From NCBI GenBank assembly GCA_944989445.1, contig CALYLW010000161.1:839001-903000 (forward strand): DNA of 64,000 nt. Reading direction: 5' to 3'. Shown one piece after another: positions 25,196-37,100 of the stretch (within the stretch, counting starts at the first letter, position 1; each line of letters starts with the position of its first letter). The DNA comes from Ampullaceana balthica (lineage: Eukaryota > Mollusca > Gastropoda > Lymnaeidae). Under the pieces are notes generated by a model that saw only the letters and a list, made by a program, of their open reading frames with translations, was not told where the DNA came from and did not search any database. Position numbers and translations under genes: made by a program.

Positions 25196-28100
25196 GTCTG
25201 TATTTATAGACACGATAACCTCAAAACTCTAAATTAGTTGTGAATGTTACAACATGCGTATTTCTGTTAGCTCTTTTCCATTAATATTTCATAATCATGT
25301 AATTGAAAGTATGTATCAAATATACGCAAAATATACATGGTGTATACATCTTGATTTTATATTTTTTAAATGTTCTTCAGATATTCATATTTACGTGCAG
25401 ATTTTCCAGCTGAAGTCTTTAGATATTCATTTAGATTCATTATAGGTAGTAGAAATACAAGTCTTACTTATCAGGTTTTTATTATAAAATTATAAGTATC
25501 ATAATCAATATATTTGTTGTGAGTATGAGGTTTAGATGGATGCGTCACAACATTCAGCTATAATTTGATAATCAGTGTGTATCTCAGAATCTGTGTTTGT
25601 TTATTCCAGCTATACCAGGTGCTGATGGCTGTGTCGAGGCGGACACAATCAACGTACGACCTGGCTCATCCCCTCGGAATTTCTCCACGGTCTTCAAACG
25701 TCAGGGGACCAACTGCTTCCTGGTGCCAACTGCATCCCCGCGGCTGGACGCCAGCGGGGCCGTGTCCTTCACATTGTCCGTCTGGGTGTGGTTGGATAGT
25801 CAGCTTCCCGGGTGAGTGTTTGAGGAGGTCTTTGTGTAACGAAAGGGTGAAGGGTGGGGTCTTCACACGGCCACAAGGTGGACGATTTTAGTGGGGCTGT
25901 GGTAGGTTTGTACAGTTTCAAGAAATTAAAGGTCTATAAAAAATTTTAAGGTAAAGGGTAACTTCAATTTAAACTCGAAATAGTTACAATGTATTAAGAG
26001 AATTAAAACGTTCCGAGCTTAGAAGTTGGAATTTGTTTTAAACACACAACCGGCAGGATTGAAACAATTAGGGTACATTCCTCTTTATATTATGAAAATT
26101 CGTAATATTTTATACGGTCTTCGGTATATATATCTAAACATGAAATAGATAATTTTCGGATAGCTACTTAAGTCTAAAGTAAGGTGCCAATTTTGCGAAA
26201 CGTCTCTTGAAGATGCACGATGGATGCTTTCTTCTATAGCGCTAACACTGTCTATGCTCGTTGTTTTCTTATGTTTATTTAATTTATTAACTGCATGACA
26301 CATGCTGTTGCTGTAGATCCCTTATATTAACTTGCTTTGTAAGTTTAATCGGACATCCGAACCAACTATTTGTTTATAATTATTTCACGTGCCACTTCAG
26401 TTCACACGTTGACGCCGACCGTCGATGTTCACATCCCCTACCGTCCCTGCGCCCGGTTTTAAAACCAGGAGATAATTCTGTTTCAGTCTGTAAATGTCGC
26501 GTTTAAACATAATCACTACTTTTAGTTATGTCTCATATATAAGTGATTTATAGTCAAAAACGTTGTTTTTACATCTATTTTTTGTCTCTAAATCTGAAGT
26601 TAAAAAGTATTGAGTATTGGTATTAAAGAACGATAATAAATAGAGAAAATATTATTATTATAACTGGCAGGCAGTTCATTTAAATAAAGATTATTGATGT
26701 AGGAGTGTATTCTACACAAAAGCTGTACGCTTTTATATATTTTTAAATTATCAAATGTTTATCTTTATATTATAATTTTAAAAGCCTTTACCACACATGT
26801 CCGGGAACAATAGGGGAAGTTAAGTTTCATAACCTCATCACAAACGTATATTATACTATTCTTTTTAGGACAAGGAGTGGGACAAAACCATTTCTTTGAA
26901 TAGTTATAAAATAAATCAAATATTTTCACGTAAAATTTTCTAAAGCAACAATAATTGGTTCCCATTTAGAACAATCTCTTTATTTGAAAATCATTATACC
27001 AAGTAGAATTCTTCTTCTCACTAGCAGGTCGGGTCAGCTAGGCACAAAGCATATAAAAAGTTTTTTTTAGTGACAGTTGTACCGTTGATTGCAGTCAGTG
27101 TGATAACCATGCGTGTTCATTTCATCAGATAACGTTCACCATTGAAATTAATTGAAATGCCATTAATCCGTTCCAGCCCAAAAATTTGCTACCCCTAATT
27201 GTTTTGTTACGTGTTTTTTAATAAGAAAAATGTATTTACAAATGACAAATATCGTATAAAAACATATTAAAAGAGAATGTAAAGCAAAAAACAAAACAAA
27301 ACAAAACTGATTTTATAAAGTGTACATACATAATATTTGTATTTTGGTCACTTAAATGTAACTTACAAACAACTTGAATGCTACTGTTGCTTAATTTTAG
27401 TCACTGCTTTTCTCTTCACTGGTCTTTGCCTTTTTCGCCGGATTCAAAAAAAAAGTCCAAGTAGGTTTGTTTCTTCCTTCCTTTCAGAATGCTGCGGAAA
27501 TGAATTAAGCAAGTGTCAAACTGTCATTAAATAGCTCCGATCCACGACCAGTTGCAACTTTTCCGGAGTGTTTCTTTTCCACGAACTGTGAAACTCTCTC
27601 CCATATTCCCAAGATATCTTTTATCTCACTTGTAGAGATAACATCCTCCACCTCTGGCTCTTCCTCAAAACGAATTTCTTGCAGAACCCCCGAATGCTGC
27701 TGCGACTGTAACTCTTGTAATTCATCGGTCGTCAGTTCCTGAGAGTGCCCGTATCTCAAATTTTGCTCGTATTTTAAAACAAAACTTCGACAGCTCGTAT
27801 CTCCAAATAACTTGTATGTCAGGGCACTCGTATCTCAAGGTACCACTGTATTATTATTTTATTTGAATTCAAGAAAAGTTTCCATTTTCTTTTGAAGCAT
27901 GAAATTGTTTTTTCATCTTCTACGGCAGTTGGCAATGTGATAGGCTCAAACTCAAAACTATTTTCCAAACTCAGCCACCGTGGCGCTTTTGGATGTTTCT
28001 TGTATTTATAATTAACATACTACATGGAATGTACAGTCATCAGTAACATCGGGGGGGGGGTAACTTGGAATGTGTGCAAAATGACACACACAATGTTCCA

Positions 28101-31100
28101 CAAAATCTCGTTATTACCATCTGGAAATTGGGCGTGGAATGTGTTCCCTAGACAAGCTAGAAAACCAACCAACTATCAACATTCAAAACTCTAATAAAAA
28201 TGTAGACTTGACATAAACCATGAATAAGCGTAAGACGCAATCATCGCCTGTAAAGAAGGAGTGTATGTAATAAATATTATATACAAAGGTTAGCCACTGA
28301 ATAATTAATATTTTCCCCACATCAGTTGAGCTTAATAAAATTTTGTCACCTCTCATTAACTGTTAGTGTTAGTCATTTCATAAACCGGATCTGCAAAATC
28401 AATGTGAACACTTTCAATGGATGATCGTTATTATGAAGTTGTCAACAGACATCATCAAAGCACAATTCTAGGAGCCGAGCGCTTGGTCTCAACTCAACGC
28501 ACAGCCGTAACCTATTTTCCGACAGCACAGTCCTGAAAGAACAGCTGCTGACTTCGATGAGCAACGAAAGTTTCCTGCGCACCATATAAACCACAGCCTT
28601 TAAATCATTGTACAAACATCCCGCAACATCTGTGGCCAAGCTGGTTATTTAGATTAGTGATTTGATATATTTTTATAAGTTATACCCTTAGAGAAATTGA
28701 TTTCTATTATAGAACGCACTGTCTTTGTTATCTCTTTATTTCCGTTTAGAGCACTTTAAGATCTGATAGATCTAGACGATTTGATAAGTAAAATATATTA
28801 AATAGGGGGAAAAGTTTCTCTACACCAACCAATTTCTATGAAAATCTCTCCATTGCAAAGATGTCTTGTGGAGTTGTTTAATGTGAACCTATGTCCGCTC
28901 GTATCAGTAGGGAAATCAAAGTTGTACAGTTTAACCTGTTTGTGTTGTGCGACAGTCAGAATCATAATAATGTGGGGCAGTGGGTAAATATGTCACCGGG
29001 CACCAAGGTACAGGGGCACCAAATCAGGCTTAAAGAGTTACATTATAGGGAAATTTGATTAACCGAAAAGGGTCGGGACGCCAATTTTATAAATTTAAAA
29101 AATTTTAAAATAGTTTTTCCCCAGGCGCAAAATATCCTAGTTACACCACTGGCACTGTAGAAAGAATGGTAAAGTATAACATCTCCTCACGAAACTCACT
29201 TTGGCGTGGGTTTAAATAACATTTTTGCTTTATGATATAAAATGTATGAAAGAATATTATTTAAAAGAATTATTTTATACAATAAATTATTTTTAAAAAG
29301 AATTTATGGCTTCATATTGGATTTTTTTTTAAACCCACCCCCTCTTTTTTTTAACAATCCTCCGCAATTCCATAAAATTACACACACTAGATTTTTTTTT
29401 ACTCCGTGCACGAATTAACGGAATGTTAGTATGCAGTGGCGTCACTAGGGGGGGGGGCGGGCCGCCCCGGGTGACACCCATCAGGGGGTGACACCCGAGC
29501 CTAAAATTTTACTGTGTACGATTTTATGTCAGAAAACAAAAGAGGACACATTTTTTAATCTAGAAAGAAATTAAGAAATACAATGAAATACGTGAAACGT
29601 GAAAATTCTTATTAAAAAATATCAGTTAACTTGCAATAATAAAACAGTCCCAACACACGAACAACATTAAAACAAATTAGGAAAAAAAAGAAAAGAAATA
29701 GTCGCAGCAGAGAGATCTTTAAAAAACGGCTGGAATGAAAGAGGCAGTGTCTTCTGCTTTAAAAGATATAAAGCCATGAACGATTCACACCTCACGAATC
29801 CCTCCACCACAGTGGGGTGGGGGGGGAATACGATTTTTATCACCCCCCCCCCAAAGAAAAAAAATCAAATTATGGGTTTTCTTTGTTGATGTTTTTCTTG
29901 AGGAAAATTATGATTTCCATGTCTTTGAGTTAATATTTTGTATATATATATTTATTAAAGGCGTGAAAGCATAGATATGCATGTTTATATACAGGTAGTC
30001 CTCCGATTACGACGGTCCCATCCCGACTTACGCTGTTTAGTGCTTACGAACGCGCCCCCTTAAAGAATAGTATTACGCGTTATTCCGTATTTAAAAAAAA
30101 ATTCATGAGGTAACGAATTCTTTTCTCTATTTGAAATAACAAAAATGATTGAAAAATATGTATGATTATTATTTCAACCAACAACTTTCGTTTTCGAATT
30201 TTTCAAATGGCGAAGTTTTCAATCAAGTCAATAAAGCTGAGTAAGCTTATAAGTTCCTTTTCAATGCTCATTAGAGAGAGCATATTCAGCCTTTTTCGTC
30301 CCATGCAAATTCTCATAATTATTACTTTCAACTTTGAAAAGGATCGCTCTCAGCTGCAGTTTGATGTCATCATTGAAAGATAGATGTGAAGTGCGATGTG
30401 TACATTTGTAAAGGACTGTGTGAAATATAGCTCATTCAAAAGCAGAAAACTTTTTAGCTCTGTGCAAGTTTTTTTTAGTTTCGCTTTGTTCTAATTCCTT
30501 TTCCTAACCCTGAGCCTGGGGCTGGACAATAACTTTTTTAAGAGTTCTGAAAATTGGACTAATTCTGAAGGTAAGCAGTCTTCGAAATCACGCATGAACC
30601 TACATGTGGAAGAAAATTAGAAGCCCCGAGCCTAGTGCTCTTTATGGGTCTTCCCGGAAGACCCCTTTAGCCATCTGGCCACCAAAGGGACGTAACAGCT
30701 GAGGAACCCCCCCCCCAAAAGCGGTCGCTTGTGAAGCGGCCACCTGGGCATCCAGGACATACAGTCGAAGATGCCTCCCACTAAGTTGCCCTCACAAGGA
30801 GCTGGTGGAATTTCCTACTACGACCCGCTACCACTTTGGCGCCATCCCGGCAAAGCACACGGGTCTCCATGGTTAGGACCGCCGCAGACCGGGGGATCAT
30901 CAAATACCTACCTAGGGTGCAACCCCCACTGGAAGGTTTCCTCAGAGCTGGCATCCAATGCGTTCTTCGCGGCACTTTTTGCTAATCCGTACAAGCGCTC
31001 CTGGCCCTAAACCGGCACCGCTCGATGGCGTTGCTAGTAAATTGAGGGGGGACGAAACGGTTGCTTCGGATTTACCCGACCCCTTCTTGAATGTTCTTCC

Positions 31101-34100
31101 ATTAACTTGGCTGCTGCCCATCGGGTGGCGAAAATGCTGAGCTCAGTTAGGTTTGTAAGAAAGCCAAATTTCTCATGGATGTATTTATATGCACCTAACC
31201 AATGTTGTAGGGCTTAAGAAAGTTTGTCAATGATTACCAGAAATACCTCAATCTTGAATTTTTTTCTCCAGGAGAATGCTGTTTTGTTGATGTCACTTTA
31301 TCTAACTGACGCTTTCTTTTTTGTTTGATAGTATTAAAGATTGATAACACTGTTTTTACCACGGACTTTTCCTTTCATTTGTCTTCATAGGAATAAAATT
31401 AAGAATGCTATTTTTTAACAAACTCAATGAAAGACTTCCTTTCTAAAATTGTTTCCCAAATTTCAAGTAAAATAGCGACTTCCAGTTGTTCAATTTCCTT
31501 TATAAATCCTTCTTCTTCAAGTCGGCAGTCACGTGGCTGATTTTCATTCGTTGCTAATTCTTCTAGTGCTGCGATATTCTCATTGTATGAGCTATTAACA
31601 GACCTTACAGCATAATGTCAGGCTGACCATCTTGTGTCAGACAAGGCTTTGTTAGCATGTATCAATTTCATATGTTTTTGAAGTACCTGTCAACGATGAG
31701 TAGATGCAACAAGTCGGTATAAAGATTTTGCAGAAGACAAAAAATCTGACCGCAGTAGGACAACCTGCTGATCTTTTCCCAACCAAATTAAAGGAATGAG
31801 CTGTGCATGTCACATAATGAGCTACAATGCACTTCTCACGAAGTTTCCTGGTTTCCGTTATACTTCCTACTCATTTGCAGCATTGCCGTATGACTGTCCA
31901 AGGCATTTTCAGGGATTCGTACAAACATAATGGCCTGCATCTTTATTATACACTATAATTCATAAAAAGTTTGGGGGCCCTTAAATTATTGGGGGCTTTA
32001 GCCCGTTCAGCACCCCGCCCCTTTTAATCCGCCATAGGGGTCCACGCATCTGTGACGATGTGGTACGAGGAGGGGGGTGTTTAAGAAATGTGACGTCACA
32101 TCAAAAAACGTGAAACTTTAAATAAAAGTTCCACTTAAATATTTGATTGCTTACCATTTATTTAATTACGTTTTCAATGACTTCACGCGTGTTACGATAT
32201 TACAGTGCAGACTTACCCTAAATACATATTTAAATGACAAAAAATTATTTGCAACATGCTAACTTTTATTGAGAAAATATGGCTTGGGTGAGGGGTGTCA
32301 AAGCTTTGTGACGTCATATCGTAAAAAAGGGGTGGGGTCTAAGTTTTTGTGACAAAGTATGACGCTGGGGGAGGGTGGGGTAAAAATCGGCAACCTCGCG
32401 TGACGTCATTTATGGATGGCCCCTTCAGTAGTGAAGGGGTGACACCATGAGCTACTGCCCCGGGTGACACCAACCCTAGTGACGCCTCTGTTAGTATGGC
32501 TCTGGGTGAAACTTAAACAGGCCCTATACTAATTATGGTATAAGAAATTATTTTTTGCTGATACTTTCGTTGCGTTAAGTGTAAAACATTTCAAGTTTTA
32601 GAAATCTTACATTCACAATGCGTTTTATACCGTTTTCGAAAGTCTTCTTAACCATTTTAAAAACATTACAGTTAGCGAAGTTTTTAACCTTATGATTATC
32701 GAAACACGAATAATAATCTAATTTCTAATTTATCGACACGAGTAGAATTATTACATGTGCCCAGTCCTGCCATAACCTCTTCATAGTCCTTACCCTCAGA
32801 CTTACCAACTATCCCTCACTGAGCCAAGCAGATACAATGAGCTATGATCTGAAAGTAGGGCTCATTTGTGATTAAAAAAAATAATGAAGGACAAGATGGA
32901 GAAGCGAGAAGAAAACATTTATTAAAATAAAAAATCTGGTTCACACAAGACTGTTAAAGTATCTTATCTTATCTGTTTCAGACGCTCCTTCTATACAGAA
33001 GATTATTGCGTCCTACGCTTATCTATGGTTTGTGTTTAGTCCTGCATTCTTATTGGAGTTTTAAATGTTGATAAAGTGTTGGCTTTCCTGGTTTCTTCAG
33101 GCAACCCATTCCACGCCCGAATTCCGGACGGGAAGAACAAAAATTTGTATGAGTTTGTTCTTGCATACGGAATAAGAAAGGTGTTTTTATCCTTATGTCT
33201 ATCTGAGGTTTGTATTAAGTTATCTTTGTGTTGTATTTCTAAATTAGAGTTAATTGCTTTATGTATGATTACTACTTTACTCTTGGTTCTTCTATCCTCT
33301 AGTGTTTCAAGGTTTAATGATTTAACTAATGGTGTTATTCTAGTCAGTTTTGAATATTCTCCAGTAATGAATCTGGCAGCCCTTTTTTTGGATTTTTTCT
33401 AGTTTACCAATGTTTTCTTTGGTGGATGGGTCCCATACAGAAGATGCATATTCTAGTACAGGTCTCACCAAAGTGAGATAGCATTTTAGTTTTATATCTA
33501 AATTACATTTATAAAGGTTTCCTTTTATTAAGCCTAAGGTTTTGTTTGATTTTTTAATAACTTCATTGACATGGGGATTCCATGATAGTTTCTCATTTAT
33601 TATGACTCCTAAGTATTTTGCATCTTTAGTTTGGGTTAGTTCCTTTCCATGAATGAAATATTTTGAATTTATTTGTTTCTTATTCTTTGTTACTCTTAAC
33701 AGTTGACACTTTTCTGGGTGGAAACTCATACTCCAGTTAGTTTCCCATTTTATCAATTCATCTAGGTCATTTTGTAAAATTTTGTTATCTTGTTCTGATT
33801 TAATTGTTCTATAGATTATACAATCATCAGCAAATAACCTAACTTTTTTTGTTCCTGTTGAGATGTTGTTGGGTAAATCATTTATATATATTAAAAAGAT
33901 TGTCAAGCAAGGTTAATATGTCGTTAAGTAAGTTTTTATTTCATCCTATCACTATCATTAATCAACTTGAGCGATGTGAATCAAAACAGTTTCTTGGATA
34001 CCCGCCTCGCCCCTCCCTCCATCAAATTACTAAACATCAATTATGAAACATTCTTTGAACGAATGAATTTACATTCATCTCTTGTTAAAATTAGGCGATT

Positions 34101-37100
34101 CCTTGCGTCTTCAGTCTTAATAAAACTTACTACTGAACACCATTACGCCTTACAAAATGTAGGCCTACGCAGCTCACAAAATAAATAATAATTTTGTACC
34201 TATACAATTTTTAACAAGGGGCCGTCCATAAATGACGTCACGCGATTTTGGCCGATTTCCCCCCCCCCTTTCGTCACAAAAAGTTAGCCCCCCCCCCAAA
34301 ATCTAAAAATACGTCACAAAGCTTTGATCCCCCCCCCCAAAAAAAAAGAAATGAAAATTATTTTTAAAAAAATAAAATAATAAAAACCTCATTTTCTATT
34401 TGAAAATAAGTATTCTCAAATCACTTTTATTGTCATTTAAGCATTTATTATTTATTTAGTTTAGGTCTACATTGTATTATTGTAACCCGCGTTTTTTGAA
34501 AGGTTTAACCGGCCTTCAGAAAACGAACTGTGTTATTAACATCCTTAGATTAAATTTTATTTTAATGCATACAAATTAAACATTAACTATTAATCATCAC
34601 GGTTATCGTTTTTGCTTAGAAAAAAATTATTAAAATTAAAAAAAAATATATATAAATAAATAAATTATTTAAAATCCCTCAATTGACTGACGGGCATCAT
34701 GTAAGTAAGAGGTCGGCGAACAGGGGTAAATAACATAATCTATCTTATCTTATCTGTTTACAGACGCTCCTTCTATACAGAAGATTATTGCGTCCTACGC
34801 TTATCTATGGTTTGTGTTTTGTCCTGCATTTTTATTAGAGATTTAAATGTTGATAAAGTGTTGGTTTTCATGGATTCTTCAGGCAACCCATTCCACGCCC
34901 GAATTCCGGACGGGAAGAATGAAAATTTGTATGTGTTTGTTCTTGCATACGGAATAAGAAAGGTGTTTTTATCCTTATGTCTATCTGAGGGCTGTATTAA
35001 GTTATCTTTGTGTTGTATTTCTAAGTTAGAATTAATTGCTTTATATATGATTACTACTTTGCTGTTGGTTCTTCTATCCTCTAGTGTTTCAAGGTTTAAT
35101 GATTTAACTAATGGTGTTATTCTTGTCAGTTTTGAATATTCTCCAGTAATGAATCTGGCAGCTCTTTTTTGAATTTGTTCTAGTTTATCAATGCTTTCTT
35201 CGGTCGATGGGTCCCATACAGAAGATGCATATTCTAGTACATAATCTAGAGTCAAAAGGGAATTCTTGGTGGAAATGTAGACTCATTTGGAACATATAAC
35301 ATCCACTACAATCCACCAGATATATTAAAATACGTCATGTGCACGTGTACGCTTGGAACATATGCCTATTATTGAACCGGTTCCTTCCAGAAAATGCATT
35401 TTTAAAAATTTGACACCTATGTAGATTTCTTACCTACGTACTATAAGGAGACACCTAAATCCACCCTACTTTCATTTATATTGACACGAGTAACAATAGG
35501 CCTAATCTTAATCCACATGACTTGACTGTATCAAGTATCCTTTCTGTGATATTTAAAATTAATGCCTTAAAAACTGAGCTAAGACGAAAAGTTGTTTTGT
35601 GCTCCTCTCGAATTGCGATGTCAAGAATTTGATGCATTCAATAAAGCTAATGAATACTTGATTAAATTTAAATGGGCTCATTGATCATTATATCTAGAAT
35701 GGCCAGGGGCGTTTGACCAAAAACCAATCGAAAAATTATATCAAACTTAAAACGTTTATAATTCTATCAAATAGACCCCCCCCCACCTTTTAAAGAAAAA
35801 TGATATTCCGTGTCGTTTTGACTTAAAATATCTACACATAATCCTATTCAGATCATTTTTAGATACTTGTCATGCATGTAAAACTCACCAGTAGCATTTT
35901 TAGGGGAGGGGGGGGGCTAACGACGCTCCCCCAAATCTCCGAGTCATGTGAGCAGCACCTAAAGTCTGGGGGTTGGGGGGCGTAACGCACACATAAACTT
36001 GTATATTTTGGGGTAACGGGCAAAAAAGTCGCCTGCCGTGAGAGAACAAAGCGGAGCTGCGGTAACATCACAAATGCTTTGATGTCAACATCAAACGAAG
36101 CAAGGTAACAATTTCATACGTTATTCTTGGGGGTTCTCAAACTTAAGGAGTATAATTAGATTTAATTTTCATTTCTTGATAGCTTACGCCAACAAGCGTC
36201 TGATGGCCTACCGACTGGCACATTGAGAAGCACTAATTTAAAAAAAAGAAATAGAAAAAAAAGAAGACAAAAAGTCATTAAATAAATTGTAAGCGACCAA
36301 ATATTTCAGTGGAAGTTTTATTTAAAGTTACCCTTTTCATGTCACGTCACATTTCTTCAACCCCCCTACCCCCCCCTCGTCACGCATCGTCACAAAAGTG
36401 TGACCCCCTCCCCCCCCAGGTGCGTGACGTCATTTATGGACGGCCCCCAAGACAAAACTCTTTTTTAAAAAAATCCCTCATATTAACTTCACCGCCGTCT
36501 CATTCGTCGTCACTCGTTTGTCCCTCGTCGTCCGCCCGCGGTCATCCCTCGACCGCGACGCCTGTCCGCCCGCGGAAAAACAAATGTCGAAAATGACCCA
36601 CTTCCAGTAAAGCCATCGAGCTGAAACTTGGCACACGGACCCGTCTCACCTAACAATGCATCGTATCAAAATTTCAGATCGATCGAACGTACCGTAATTA
36701 AATTAATGCATTTTTAGTTTATCTATACTATATAAATCACTATTTAGAAAAACAAAAGTCGTCGTCTGCTAGAGTTTTGACCTAGTTTTAAAGCCAAGGG
36801 AGATAATTTGGTTTCAGTCTGTAAATGTTTGTCACTTTTGAACATAATCAATACTTTTAGTTATGTCTCATATATAAGGGATTTATAGTCAAAAACTTTG
36901 TTTTTACGGGGTTGTTATATTTTTGCAGTACATTGCTAGAGAAACAGTCGTCAAACGGCGATGTGATGTTTACTCTTCAAGTGAGCACCAGTGGCGTGGT
37001 GTTGGACTACAGTTTGTTTAGCTCAGATATCATCCCATTGAGGTTTAATGTAGCCATAGCCTACCAGCAGTGGACTCATTTGGCATTACAGGTAAATTTA

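Larger units (their letters stand above)
29435..32489. mobile_element. Composite hAT element with 8-bp target duplication and secondary insertions
   Basis: The left end CAGTGGCGTCACTAGGG and the right end CCCTAGTGACGCCTCTG are inverted partners. TTAGTATG flanks both ends as an 8-bp duplication (left copy just before the element, right copy directly after it). Just inside both ends is a shared GGGTGACACC word. Inside lie minus-strand fragments of a ZMYM1-like hAT transposase (30170-31990), a GC-rich block (about 30600-31140) and sequence similar to the TGACGTCA-bearing TIR family (about 32037-32428). A second hAT-type terminus, CCTTTTAATCCGCCATAG, lies near 32020-32036. This indicates nested insertions. 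Confidence 0.75.

Noticed and set aside
25565..25891. 108-codon + frame overlapping USH2A exon 2
   Set aside because: Wrong frame; the exon 2 frame continues exons 1 and 3 and matches the LamG-like domain.
33076..33402. 108-codon + strand frame (and the similar 34807-35172 frame)
   Set aside because: Antisense shadows of the LINE reverse transcriptase fragments; the two are similar only because the LINE copies are.
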